From assembly GCA_964353255.1 (NCBI GenBank), contig CAYGVJ010000088.1:1-22719 (forward strand): a DNA stretch of 22,719 nucleotides, read 5' to 3'. The notes under the pieces were generated by a model. It saw only the letters and a program-made list of their open reading frames with translations, was not told the origin of the DNA and did no database searches. The first letter of the stretch is position 1. Each line of letters starts with the position of its first letter. Positions 1-6,834 of this stretch are shown here, one piece after another. The position numbers and the translations under genes were made by a program. This DNA is from VFZS01 sp964353255. Its GTDB lineage: Bacteria > Acidobacteriota > Terriglobia > Bryobacterales > Bryobacteraceae.

Positions 1-136
1 GGTTTTGGTAGGCCTCGCGGCCGCCGGTGACGGCCACGTAGCGGTCCATAATCTCCTCGGCTTTGGGCAGCGCTTCCTGAGCGCTAAGCAGCGCGGGAAC
101 CGCCGCCAACCAGACAGCCAGTGCCTTACACGTCAT
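1..136 (-). CDS. Secreted protein of unknown function, N-terminal part only
   Basis: Only the first 45 codons lie in the window; the gene continues past the left edge. The ATG at 136-134 follows a strong ribosome binding site (AGGAGGGCAAG, then ATG). The N-terminus is a clear signal peptide: MTCK, a hydrophobic stretch, then a likely signal peptidase I site near LLSAQ (about residue 19). The mature protein begins EALPKAEEIMDRYVAVTGG. A secreted start followed by a helix ending in TGG resembles acidobacterial proteins related to outer-membrane lipoprotein-sorting factors, but too little is visible to name a family. A near-consensus promoter lies just upstream at 164-192. The gene diverges from the serine hydrolase at 305. 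Confidence 0.75.
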   Translation of the reverse strand, partial: MTCKALAVWLAAVPALLSAQEALPKAEEIMDRYVAVTGGREAYQN

Positions 137-163
137 CTTGCCCTCCTGTAGGCATCCAACAGA

Positions 164-192
164 AATGTAACAACTTCCCTGTTGCCTGTCAA
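164..192 (-). promoter_or_regulatory. Sigma-70-type promoter of the gene at 136
   Basis: On the minus strand TTGACA (192-187) is followed, after exactly 17 nt, by TACATT (169-164). This is a perfect -35 hexamer and a good -10 hexamer at ideal spacing. The predicted transcript starts near 157 and carries a leader of about 20 nt with the AGGAGG ribosome binding site. It is the best-matched promoter I can find in the window. Confidence 0.65.
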
Positions 193-196
193 CAGG
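178..196. promoter_or_regulatory. Inverted repeat over the -35 box, possible operator
   Basis: CCTGTTG (178-184) and CAACAGG (190-196) form a perfect 7-bp inverted repeat around a 5-nt centre. The repeat covers the TTGACA hexamer at 187-192. A third half-site-like CCAACAG lies near 157-163. The position suits a repressor site for the minus-strand gene, or a shared site for both divergent genes. No regulator is identified. Confidence 0.3.
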
Positions 197-304
197 AATC
201 GGCGGGCGGCGTTTTCTGGCGTGGTTTGGCGCACCCTGGCGGGGGATGGGGGCATCCTTCCGGGCGCCGGTGGGTTCAGAATGGGAGGAGAGAGGAGATC
301 TCCC

Positions 305-1429
305 GTGAGAACGCTCGCGTCAGGCCTGTCTCGGGCCCTGTTCACAGGGTGGCTGGTTTGGCTCGGCTCTTGCCGTGGCGCGCCGCCCGACCCGGCGAAG
401 GTTGCGGCGGAGATCGATCGGATCCTGTCCCAGGAATACCCCGCCGGGGAACCCGGGGCGGCGGTCCTGATCTCGAGGGCCGGCCAGGTGATCTTGAAGA
501 AAGCCTACGGCCTAGCGGACACCGAGCGCAAGGTGCCCGTGACAACGGACACGGTGTTCCGTCTGGCCTCTCTGACCAAGGTCTTCACGGGGACCGCGGT
601 GCTGATGCTGGCCGAGCAAGGCAAGCTCGACCTGGAGGCCCCGGTGGCGAAGTACCTTCTGGGGTACCCGGCCCTGGGCCAGGGGATCAGTGGGTGGCGC
701 CTGCTGAGCCACACCTCCGGACTGGCGGAGTATCTGGACCGGCCGGACTCCATGGAGTGGGCGCGGAAGGAGTACACCCTCGAGCAACTGATCGAGGCCT
801 TCAAGGACCGGCCGGCCTCCTTCGCCCCCGGGGAGAGGAACGTCTACTCGAACTCGAACTACATCCTGCTCGGGGCGATCCTCGAGAAGGTCTCGGGAGT
901 GGCCTTCGGCGAGTTCGTCAAGCGGAACATCTTCGACCCGCTGGGCATGAAGAGCACATTCTGCAACAGTTCCCTGAACGACGTCCCGCGGCTCGCGGTC
1001 GCTTACGAACCGACGCGGACCGCGAGCGGCGAACCGGACTGGGGCCGCCTGGTGGTGGCCCGGCCGTACACGATGAAGGCGCTGTACGCCGCCGGGGGGT
1101 GCCTCGCGTCGGTCGAGGACCTGGCGAGATTCAACGACGCACTTCTGAAGGGCAAGTTGCTAAGCCAGAAGACATTGGCGCGAAACTTCCAGCCGGTCGC
1201 GCTGAACAATGGGACTCCGGGCAATACGGGGTACGGCGGGTGGCAGCTCGACAGGGTCAACGGGCGCCGGGCGGCCATGCGGGGTGGCGCGCTGCCGGGC
1301 GTGTGCACCTGGATGATTAACATGCCGGACGACGACGTTGCGGTGATCCTGCTGAGCAACCGGACACCCGGCCAGCCGCGGTGCGGGATGCTGGCGGTTC
1401 GACTGGCCGGGCTCGCTGCCCAGAATTGA
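305..1429 (+). CDS. Serine hydrolase of the class C beta-lactamase/PBP4* family, likely lipoprotein
   Basis: Members of this family (Pfam PF00144) are penicillin-binding esterases, D-aminopeptidases or beta-lactamases. I chose the GTG at 305 because GAGGAG lies 7 nt upstream and the resulting N-terminus is a lipoprotein signal (VWLGSC, lipid-bearing Cys23). An in-frame ATG at 281 and a longer opening to 182 lack such support. The product is 374 aa. The SxxK motif is S89-L-T-K92, the YxN motif is Y181-S-N183, and HTSG (136-139) is the conserved loop. The third active-site motif, normally H-G-G or K-T-G, reads R326-G-G here, so activity may be altered. The protein should sit on the periplasmic side of a membrane. 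The exact substrate cannot be told from sequence; a true beta-lactamase is less likely than an esterase or peptidase. Confidence 0.88.
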   Translation: MRTLASGLSRALFTGWLVWLGSCRGAPPDPAKVAAEIDRILSQEYPAGEPGAAVLISRAGQVILKKAYGLADTERKVPVTTDTVFRLASLTKVFTGTAVLMLAEQGKLDLEAPVAKYLLGYPALGQGISGWRLLSHTSGLAEYLDRPDSMEWARKEYTLEQLIEAFKDRPASFAPGERNVYSNSNYILLGAILEKVSGVAFGEFVKRNIFDPLGMKSTFCNSSLNDVPRLAVAYEPTRTASGEPDWGRLVVARPYTMKALYAAGGCLASVEDLARFNDALLKGKLLSQKTLARNFQPVALNNGTPGNTGYGGWQLDRVNGRRAAMRGGALPGVCTWMINMPDDDVAVILLSNRTPGQPRCGMLAVRLAGLAAQN

Positions 1430-1450
1430 AAGCTTATACCCCTTCCATCC

Positions 1451-1470
1451 CGGCCTCCCGGAAGAGGCCG
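1451..1470. terminator. GC-rich hairpin between convergent genes
   Basis: CGGCCTC (1451-1457) and GAGGCCG (1464-1470) form a perfect 7-bp stem with a 6-nt loop. It lies in the 100-bp gap between the convergent serine hydrolase and deacetylase genes. There is no T-tract on either side, so intrinsic termination is uncertain. Confidence 0.3.
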
Positions 1471-1529
1471 AGTTCGGAGAGCGCCGGGGAAGCCGCCGAT
1501 TGCGTGATCCGGAGGCGGACGCCGGGTTT

Positions 1530-2237
1530 CTACAGCTCGCGGAAGCTCACCAGTTGCACCTGAGCGGCTTCCAGGGCCGCTCGGACCGCCGGGGCGGTGA
1601 GGGCTTCGAGTTCGCGTTCGCGGCTGGCTTTCAGGCGGGTGGGGGCGGCGGCGAGTTCGGGGCCGCAGCGGCCTGGGTGGCACACGAACTCGGTAGTGCC
1701 CGGCCGCAGTCTCCGGATGAGGCGAAGCAACGCGCGTGTGTCCAGGCGTCCGGTGAGACCGAAGCCGACGAAATGATCCGTAGTCCGGCAGCCACGCGGA
1801 CGGAAAAGGAACGGTTTGCGCACCCACGGGATCTGGAATTCCTGGGCGATGCGGCAGACCGCTTCGAGCACCGGCGGCAGCAGGTGCGTGTGCTTGTGCG
1901 TGTCGAGATGCGTGGGCCGGAGGCCGGCGTCCAGAATGCGGCGCACCTGGGAGGAAAGCTCCTCGTAGACGGAGAGGCGGCGGCGCGCGAGGGCCCAGAT
2001 CAGCTCCGGGAGGCTCGCGGGCAGACCGGGCCCCTGAACGAGCATGAGGTGACAGCCCACATCCAGCTCTGGATGCTCGCGCGCCAATCGGACGGCATCG
2101 TCGAAGGCCGCGCCGTTGGCCATCAGGGTAGTCGAGCGCACGATGCCGCGCTCAAAGGCCTCGAGGATGCCGGCGTTGACGTCCCGCGTGAAGCCGAAGT
2201 CGTCGGCGTTAACTATCAGCCGCTTGAGCGCGCTCAA
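1530..2237 (-). CDS. ChbG/YdjC-family carbohydrate deacetylase (HpnK-like)
   Basis: A 235-aa protein of the YdjC family (PF04794), metal-dependent deacetylases of N-acetylated sugars; one branch, HpnK, is linked to hopanoid synthesis. The N-terminal NADDFG (N10-G15) supplies the metal-binding aspartates, H63 lies in GCHLML, and the HLDTHKHTH run (110-118) provides further metal and catalytic histidines. The start is a TTG whose TTGA overlaps the TGA stop of mlaD (2236-2234). No later start would keep NADDFG, so translational coupling to mlaD is likely. As the last gene of the mlaE-mlaF-mlaD operon it may act on a lipid-linked sugar, for example a glycosylated hopanoid, but this is inference. 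There is no signal peptide, so it is cytoplasmic. Confidence 0.85.
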   Translation of the reverse strand: MSALKRLIVNADDFGFTRDVNAGILEAFERGIVRSTTLMANGAAFDDAVRLAREHPELDVGCHLMLVQGPGLPASLPELIWALARRRLSVYEELSSQVRRILDAGLRPTHLDTHKHTHLLPPVLEAVCRIAQEFQIPWVRKPFLFRPRGCRTTDHFVGFGLTGRLDTRALLRLIRRLRPGTTEFVCHPGRCGPELAAAPTRLKASRERELEALTAPAVRAALEAAQVQLVSFREL

Positions 2238-3307
2238 AACAGCCCCAGCTTGATGCGCAGGAATTTCTTGGGGTTGGCCCGGACGTCCTTGATCAACGTG
2301 CGCAACTCGCTGGTGGCGCCGCTGAGGGACTCGTAGAGCTGCGGGTTGACCAGGAGCTGCCCCAAGGTGCCCTGACCGCTGTTCACGCGCTCGACCATGG
2401 CGTCCAGTTTGGTGAGCAGGTCCCGGATCTGCCGGTAGGCGGCTTCGTCCTTGAGCAGCTTGCCGGCGGTGCCTTTGCCGGCGTTCAGGTCGGCGCCCAC
2501 GCGGCGAAACTCGGCGATGGCGGCGCGGGCTTCCTCATACAGCGCCGGATCGCGCAGCAGTTTGCCCATGGTCCCCTGGCCCTGCTGCACGTCTTGAATA
2601 ACGGTGTCCAGGCGCTGGAGTGAGGCCATCACACGGTCATAGAGGGCTTCATCGTAGACCAGGCGCCCGAGCGTCCCCTTGCCGCTTGAAACCGCAGCGG
2701 TGATCTTCTGCACTTCGGTCACCGCGGCGAGCATGCGGCTGTAGAGCGCCTCATCCACCAGGAGCTTTCCGACCGTGCCTTTGCCCGCTTCCACCTGGGC
2801 GACGATGTTGTCGATGCGGCGCAAGGTGGCGTTGACAGAGTCCAGCGTGTTGTAGCCCTTGCGCACCAGGTCCTCGAATTCCTCGACGTCGAGGCTGGGG
2901 AGCTCGCCGCCCGGTCTTACGGTGGCCTGGCTCTTGCCCTTCTTGATGTTGATGTACTTGGTGCCCAGGACGTTCTCGGCGGTGATGCTGGCCTGCGAAT
3001 CCACGGGGATAGCCGCCAGCTTGTTCCGCTGCACGGACATGACCAGCCGCACCGTGCGGTTAGGATCGGAAGAGCCCGACAGCTCCACCCCGTCGATCTT
3101 GCCGATGTAGATGCCGTTCAGGCGCACCGCCGCGCCGGAGGTCAGCGCAGCCGAGTCCGACAGATACGTGTACAGGGTGGCGCTCCGCGCGAAGATGTTC
3201 TTCTCGCCGGTGAGCAGAAAGATCAACACCGCCAGAATGACCATGGCGGCGATCGCCATGACTCCTACTCTCAGTTGGGCCCATCTGACTCGTTTTGCCG
3301 AAGGCAT
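2234..3307 (-). CDS. mlaD: MlaD-family MCE protein with C-terminal 34-residue repeats
   Basis: This is the substrate-binding subunit of a Mla-type phospholipid transporter, anchored in the inner membrane and facing the periplasm. The 357-aa protein has one N-terminal membrane helix (about 12-33) and a single MCE domain (about 41-125, including GAAVRLNGIYIGKI and ENVLGTKYINI). The C-terminal region, about 140-341, is helical and carries five copies of G-[KQ]-G-T-x-G at exactly 34-residue spacing (G175, G209, G243, G277, G311), each followed by a [DN]-x-x-x-Y motif. The C-terminus NPKKFLRIKLGLF is typical of the family. The E. coli MlaD is only about half this length, so the repeat tail is the main addition. 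The ATG lies 2 nt after the mlaF stop, and the stop overlaps the start of the deacetylase, so the three genes are surely cotranscribed. Confidence 0.92.
   Translation of the reverse strand: MPSAKRVRWAQLRVGVMAIAAMVILAVLIFLLTGEKNIFARSATLYTYLSDSAALTSGAAVRLNGIYIGKIDGVELSGSSDPNRTVRLVMSVQRNKLAAIPVDSQASITAENVLGTKYINIKKGKSQATVRPGGELPSLDVEEFEDLVRKGYNTLDSVNATLRRIDNIVAQVEAGKGTVGKLLVDEALYSRMLAAVTEVQKITAAVSSGKGTLGRLVYDEALYDRVMASLQRLDTVIQDVQQGQGTMGKLLRDPALYEEARAAIAEFRRVGADLNAGKGTAGKLLKDEAAYRQIRDLLTKLDAMVERVNSGQGTLGQLLVNPQLYESLSGATSELRTLIKDVRANPKKFLRIKLGLF
2285..2794 (-). repeat. Five tandem 102-bp (34-residue) protein repeats in mlaD
   Basis: Residues 172-341 of the MlaD protein consist of five units of exactly 34 residues, with no insertion or deletion. 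Each unit has the frame GxGT-x-G-x-L-x-x-[DN]-x-x-x-Y followed by an amphipathic helix with conserved hydrophobic spacing. The DNA has diverged between units, so this is an old amplification kept at the protein level rather than a recent tandem duplication. Confidence 0.85.
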
Positions 3308-3309
3308 AG

Positions 3310-4125
3310 TTACTCTTCGCGTCGCGCGAACCGTGAGATGTACGGGTCGGTGGAAGCCTCCAGTTGCGCCTGGTTCCCTTCAAAGACCAGGCGTCCTTCC
3401 TTGAGCACCAGGAAGCGGGTGCGCCCGGCGCGGCCGCCGTCCCCGTGGTCCAGGGCGCCGGTGGCGCCGTTGTAGCGGAAGTTGGCTAGCACGCTCCCAT
3501 CCTGATACCGATGGGTTGCCAGGGCGGTGGTGGTGCCCTTCAGATCCCGCTCTTTGACGATCAGGGTCATGATCGTGTAGGCGGTGATGGGATCCAGCCC
3601 CGCCGTGGGCGAATCGTAGAGCACCAGGCGCGGCTCGGTGACCACCGCCCGCGCGATGCCCACGCGGCGCCGCATGCCCCCGGACAACTCGCTGGGCAGC
3701 TTCTCCAGCGTGTGCTCGAGCTCCACAAAGCTGAGGGCTTCTTCGACCCGGCGGCGCATCTCCTCCAGCGGGCAACACAAGGACCGCTGGTTGGCCAGCG
3801 GGTAGCCCACGTTTTCCTCGATGGTGAGCGAATCGAAGAGACCCCCTTCCTGAAAGAGTACGCCGATGCGGCTGCGAATGTCGAACAGCTCCTTCTCACG
3901 GAGCCCTGTGATGTCCTGCCCGAAGAGGCAGACGCGGCCGGAATCCGACTTCAGCAGTCCCAGGGCGGTCTTCAACAGCACGGTCTTGCCGCTGCCCGCC
4001 GCGCCCAGGATGATCGAGGTCTCCCCCGCGCGCATCTGGAAGGAGACATCGTCTAGCGCCTTGAAGTCTTCAAAGCGGACCGTGACGTGCTCGAAACTCA
4101 AGACTGAATCTTCCCGCTCCGGCAT
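3310..4125 (-). CDS. mlaF: MlaF-type ABC transporter ATP-binding subunit
   Basis: The cytoplasmic ATPase driving the Mla lipid transporter, 271 aa. The Walker A is GAAGSGKT (41-48), the Q-loop is at Q92 (LFQEGG), the signature LSGG is 147-150, Walker B ends at D171, the D-loop is AGLDP, and the H-loop histidine is H205. The residue after the Walker B aspartate is Ser172 (LYDSPTAGLDP), where most ABC ATPases have the catalytic Glu. A Gly/Arg-rich segment (about 219-236) lies before the last strands. I start at the ATG at 4125-4123, which gives the normal N-terminus (SVLSFEHVTVRF). The frame stays open upstream to 4320, but only through two mobile palindromes, so that extension is rejected. No good ribosome binding site is visible: the mobile element begins 10 nt upstream of the ATG. 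Confidence 0.9.
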   Translation of the reverse strand: MPEREDSVLSFEHVTVRFEDFKALDDVSFQMRAGETSIILGAAGSGKTVLLKTALGLLKSDSGRVCLFGQDITGLREKELFDIRSRIGVLFQEGGLFDSLTIEENVGYPLANQRSLCCPLEEMRRRVEEALSFVELEHTLEKLPSELSGGMRRRVGIARAVVTEPRLVLYDSPTAGLDPITAYTIMTLIVKERDLKGTTTALATHRYQDGSVLANFRYNGATGALDHGDGGRAGRTRFLVLKEGRLVFEGNQAQLEASTDPYISRFARREE

Positions 4126-4135
4126 TTCGTCGCTG

Positions 4136-4251
4136 GTGTCCTGCTTCGCAAATACCTTAAGCCTGCTGCCGCGTGGGACAGGCGCCCAAAGGGCGCCCGG
4201 CCTGTCGGCCGCGACTGTTCCCATTGTCCACGAAATTGCGAAGCAGGACAC
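4136..4251 (-). mobile_element. MITE-like palindromic element, copy 1
   Basis: A 116-bp element bounded by a perfect 16-bp inverted repeat, GTGTCCTGCTTCGCAA (4136-4151) and its complement (4236-4251). Inside is a nested hairpin: ACAGGC..GCCTGT arms around GGCGCCC-AAA-GGGCGCC (4181-4197). Written in reverse complement, it matches the copies at 4256-4355 and 15092-15330 along its length (TTCG, GACAAT, GACAGGC, GCCTGTCCCACG, GGCAGCA). It encodes nothing and lies directly upstream of the mlaF start codon. Confidence 0.75.
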
Positions 4252-4255
4252 CCTC

Positions 4256-4355
4256 GTCCTGTCCCGCAAACTCCGTGACACTGGTAGCCTGCGTGGCGAC
4301 AGGCTGAAGGCCTGTCCCACGATCTGCCACTGTAAGCCAATTTGCGGGACAGGAC
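4256..4355 (+). mobile_element. MITE-like palindromic element, copy 2
   Basis: A 100-bp element bounded by a perfect 15-bp inverted repeat, GTCCTGTCCCGCAAA (4256-4270) and its complement (4341-4355). The central hairpin GACAGGC-TGAAG-GCCTGTC (4298-4316) is followed by CCACG. It is inverted relative to copy 1 and separated from it by 4 bp. Its right end lies 1 nt from the mlaE stop codon (TAG, 4359-4357). Orientation is given relative to the GCCTGTCCCACG core. Confidence 0.78.
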
Positions 4356-4356
4356 A

Positions 4357-5145
4357 CTAGATCGTCGTAAAAATCCTGGTCAGAAAGAACGTCAAGAAGA
4401 AAATCGCCACCGAGGAGGCTACCACAGCCTGCGTGGTGGCGCGGCCCACGCCCTGCGTTCCGCCGGTGGTCCTCAAGCCGTAGTAGCAGCCTACCAAAGC
4501 GATGGCGAAGGCGAAGATGAACGGCTTGATCAGCCCCTGGGCCACGTCCAGCCACTCCAGCGCCTGCCAGGCCCGGCTCCAGTATTCCGAGGCGGTCAGG
4601 TTCAGCATGAAGTAGGCGATGAGAAACCCCCCGAAGATTCCCACGAAATCGGCGATGATGGTCAGCAGCGGCAGCACCACGCAGGTGGCGATCAGCCGGG
4701 GCGTGACCAGCTTCTGGACGGGGTCGGTACCCAGAGCGCGCATGGCGTCGATCTGCTCGGTCACCTTCATCGAGCCCAGTTCGCTGGCCATGCCGGAAGC
4801 GTTGCGCCCGGCCACCAGCAGCGCGGTCAGCACCGGCCCCAGCTCGCGCACCAGGGTGATGGCCACCACGTTGCCCACCTGGCCCACCGCGCCGTACTGG
4901 TTGAGCGCCTTGGCCAACTGCATGGCCATGACCGCGCCGCTGAAGAAGCCTACCATGATGACAATCGGCAGGCTGCCCACGCCGATGATGTCCATCTGGA
5001 GGTAGATGTCGGAGCCGTAGTGGGGACGGCGGAAGACGTTGCCGATGGCGCGTCCGCCCAGCGCATAGAATTCCTGAATCGCAAGCACGGGCGACTTCAG
5101 CCATTCGAGCAAGCCGTCTGTTCCTCTGCATCTCGATGGTAACAT
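4357..5145 (-). CDS. mlaE: MlaE-type ABC transporter permease
   Basis: The integral inner-membrane subunit of the Mla lipid transporter (MlaE/TTC1784 permease family), 262 aa from the ATG at 5145. The hallmark stretch RELGPVLTALLVAGRNASG starts near residue 100 and continues through ELGSMKVTEQIDAMRALGTDP to about 142; this is the coupling region conserved in all MlaE proteins. Hydrophobic segments lie near 53-75, 92-115, 150-185 and 205-262. An in-frame TTG at 5112-5110, preceded by AGAGGA at 9 nt, gives a start (MLEWLKSP) closer to a usual MlaE and may be the true one. It is the first gene of the operon and diverges from the P1 peptidase only about 20 bp away, so the promoter probably overlaps the neighbouring gene start. 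Confidence 0.92.
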   Translation of the reverse strand: MLPSRCRGTDGLLEWLKSPVLAIQEFYALGGRAIGNVFRRPHYGSDIYLQMDIIGVGSLPIVIMVGFFSGAVMAMQLAKALNQYGAVGQVGNVVAITLVRELGPVLTALLVAGRNASGMASELGSMKVTEQIDAMRALGTDPVQKLVTPRLIATCVVLPLLTIIADFVGIFGGFLIAYFMLNLTASEYWSRAWQALEWLDVAQGLIKPFIFAFAIALVGCYYGLRTTGGTQGVGRATTQAVVASSVAIFFLTFFLTRIFTTI

Positions 5146-5167
5146 ACAGCTTGCGGATGGATTTCCC

Positions 5168-6130
5168 ATGAAAGGCTTGACTGACATACCTGGCATCCGC
5201 GTGGGCCACGCTTCTGACTACGAAGCCCTCACCGGGTGCACCGTGATTGTGTGCGAGGGCGGGGCTGTGGCGGGCGCGGACATCCGTGGCTCAGCCAGCG
5301 GCACGCAGGAGTTCCACGTAATGGATCCCGGCCACGTGGCGCCGCGCGTCCACGCCGTCGTGCTGGCCGGGGGGAGCGCCTTCGGGCTGGAGGCGGCCTC
5401 CGGCGTTCGCCGGTACCTGGAGCAGAAGGGAGTGGGTTTCCAGACCGGCGCCGCCCGGGTGCCCATCGTCCCGTGCGCCATTCTCTATGACCTCGGCATC
5501 GGCAAGGCTGGGGTGCGGCCCACTCGCGAGATGGGTGAGGCGGCTGCCGCGGCTGCCACTGCCGAGGCGGTCGCCGAGGGCGCCGTGGGCGCGGGCACGG
5601 GGGCCACGGTGGGGAAGATCTTCGGCATGTCCCAAGCCATGAAGGGGGGCATCGGCTCGACTACCGTTTCCCTGGAGGGCAAGTATGCAGGCGTTCATGT
5701 AGCCAGCCTCGCCGCGGTGAATGCCGTCGGCGACGTGCGCGACCCGGCCACCGGCCAGATCATCGCCGGGGCGCGCCGTTCGCCGGCCAGCCGCGAGTTC
5801 GCCGACACCGCACTGCTGGTGAAACGCGGCGTGCGCATGGGCTTCCCCGGGCAGAACACCACGTTGGTGGTGGTGGCCACCAACGCGCGTCTCTCCAAAG
5901 TCGAGGCCCGGAAACTGGCCGAGCTGGCCCAGCTCGGCGTGGCGCGCACCATCGCCCCCGTAAACACCATGTCTGACGGCGACCTGGTGGTGGCGCTGTC
6001 TTTAGGCGATCGCCAGGCCGACATTGACGCCTTGGGGGTGGCCGCCGCTGAAGCCGTGTCTGAATCCATTCTGCGCGCCGTGCGTCTGGCTCGAACCCTG
6101 GGCGGCGTGCCGGGGCTGGCGGGGAAGTGA
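5168..6130 (+). CDS. P1-family (DmpA/BapA-type) peptidase
   Basis: Members of peptidase family S58 (PF03576) are N-terminal-nucleophile aminopeptidases made as one chain that cleaves itself before a Ser or Thr. Some act on D-amino acid or beta-peptide substrates. The protein is 320 aa, typical for the family. Recognisable segments are GIRVGHASD near the N-terminus, LAGGSAFGLEAASGV (67-80), the glycine-rich GAVGAGTGATVGK (138-150), KGGIGS (159-164) with the likely autocleavage nucleophile Ser164, and a conserved NTMSDGD near 262. There is no signal peptide, so it is probably cytoplasmic. The ATG at 5168 gives the usual family start (TDIPGIRVGHA), though no strong ribosome binding site is visible. 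Its substrate is not predictable from sequence. Confidence 0.9.
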   Translation: MKGLTDIPGIRVGHASDYEALTGCTVIVCEGGAVAGADIRGSASGTQEFHVMDPGHVAPRVHAVVLAGGSAFGLEAASGVRRYLEQKGVGFQTGAARVPIVPCAILYDLGIGKAGVRPTREMGEAAAAAATAEAVAEGAVGAGTGATVGKIFGMSQAMKGGIGSTTVSLEGKYAGVHVASLAAVNAVGDVRDPATGQIIAGARRSPASREFADTALLVKRGVRMGFPGQNTTLVVVATNARLSKVEARKLAELAQLGVARTIAPVNTMSDGDLVVALSLGDRQADIDALGVAAAEAVSESILRAVRLARTLGGVPGLAGK

Positions 6131-6157
6131 GTGCTGCCGGCCGCGAGCGCAGCGGGT

Positions 6158-6163
6158 GATAAT
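6158..6163 (+). promoter_or_regulatory. -10-like box for a leaderless start at 6170
   Basis: GATAAT ends 6 nt before the ATG at 6170, so a transcript from this box would begin at or within a base or two of the start codon. No clear -35 hexamer or ribosome binding site is seen. This matches the arrangement at four other genes in the window. Confidence 0.4.
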
Positions 6164-6169
6164 GACAGT

Positions 6170-6817
6170 ATGAGCCTGCGCTGGGGGCTGATCTGCGTGC
6201 CGGGGGCCCTGTGCGCGTGCGGCCTGGCGGCGCAGGTGATCACTTTCGAGTCCGGCGGGCTGAACTACCAGACGCTTAGCAAGGGCGGCGTGACGGTGAT
6301 GTTTGCCCACCTGCCCACTCACCTGCGTGAATACGCGATCGTGCAGGTGGCCGTCTCCAACGGCTCGCGCACCCCGTCAATGCTTCGTCCGGAAGATTTC
6401 GTTTTCCAACGCCCGGACGGCAACCAGCTCCAGGCGGCCGGGGCGCGCAGCGTGGTGGCTCATCTACTGGCCAAAGGGAGCCGCGACGACGTCATCAAGC
6501 TGGTGGAAACCTACGAAGCCACGCTATACGGCATTCCCGGCCTCCGCTCGACCAACGGCTACGAGCAGCGCCGCCGCTCGGCGCAGGCCGAGCTGACCTC
6601 CACCAAGCTCAAGGCCGCCGCAGCCGCCTCGGCTATCGCCCTGGTGGACACGCGGTTGGGTCCGGGGCAGTCCACCGACGGGGCGGTCTTCTTCCCCAAC
6701 GACGGCAAGCCGCTCGGCCAGGGCCGCCTGCGCGTGCGCCTGGTGGGGCAGGACTTCGAGTTCGAAAGCGAGCCCGACCTGACCAAGAGCCTGCGGCCGT
6801 CGCGGGTGGAGAAGTAG
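6170..6817 (+). CDS. Secreted protein of unknown function
   Basis: A 215-aa protein I do not recognise. The N-terminus is a signal peptide (about 1-22, MSLRWGLICVPGALCACGLAA); cleavage after LAA is likely, although the cysteine in LCAC could also make a lipobox. The mature part mixes strands and helices: VTVMFAHLPTHLREYAIVQVAVSN looks like a strand-rich domain start, and the central part (about 105-155) is helical and alanine-rich. SNGSRTPSMLRPEDFVFQRPDG resembles the start of an immunoglobulin-like beta domain, but that is only a structural guess. I chose the ATG at 6170 because the reading frame upstream, from a GTG at 6131, codes no sensible sequence and a -10-like box sits just before this ATG. 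It lies 39 bp after the peptidase gene. Confidence 0.72.
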   Translation: MSLRWGLICVPGALCACGLAAQVITFESGGLNYQTLSKGGVTVMFAHLPTHLREYAIVQVAVSNGSRTPSMLRPEDFVFQRPDGNQLQAAGARSVVAHLLAKGSRDDVIKLVETYEATLYGIPGLRSTNGYEQRRRSAQAELTSTKLKAAAAASAIALVDTRLGPGQSTDGAVFFPNDGKPLGQGRLRVRLVGQDFEFESEPDLTKSLRPSRVEK

Positions 6818-6834
6818 GCGCCCCGGGCCGGTTG

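Noticed and set aside
182..304. Longer N-terminus for the serine hydrolase
   Set aside because: It adds an Arg/Gly-rich stretch and hides the lipoprotein signal; GTG 305 has a good ribosome binding site.
4126..4320. Extended N-terminus of MlaF starting at 4320
   Set aside because: The frame is open but runs through both mobile palindromes, and the ATG at 4125 already gives the normal family start.
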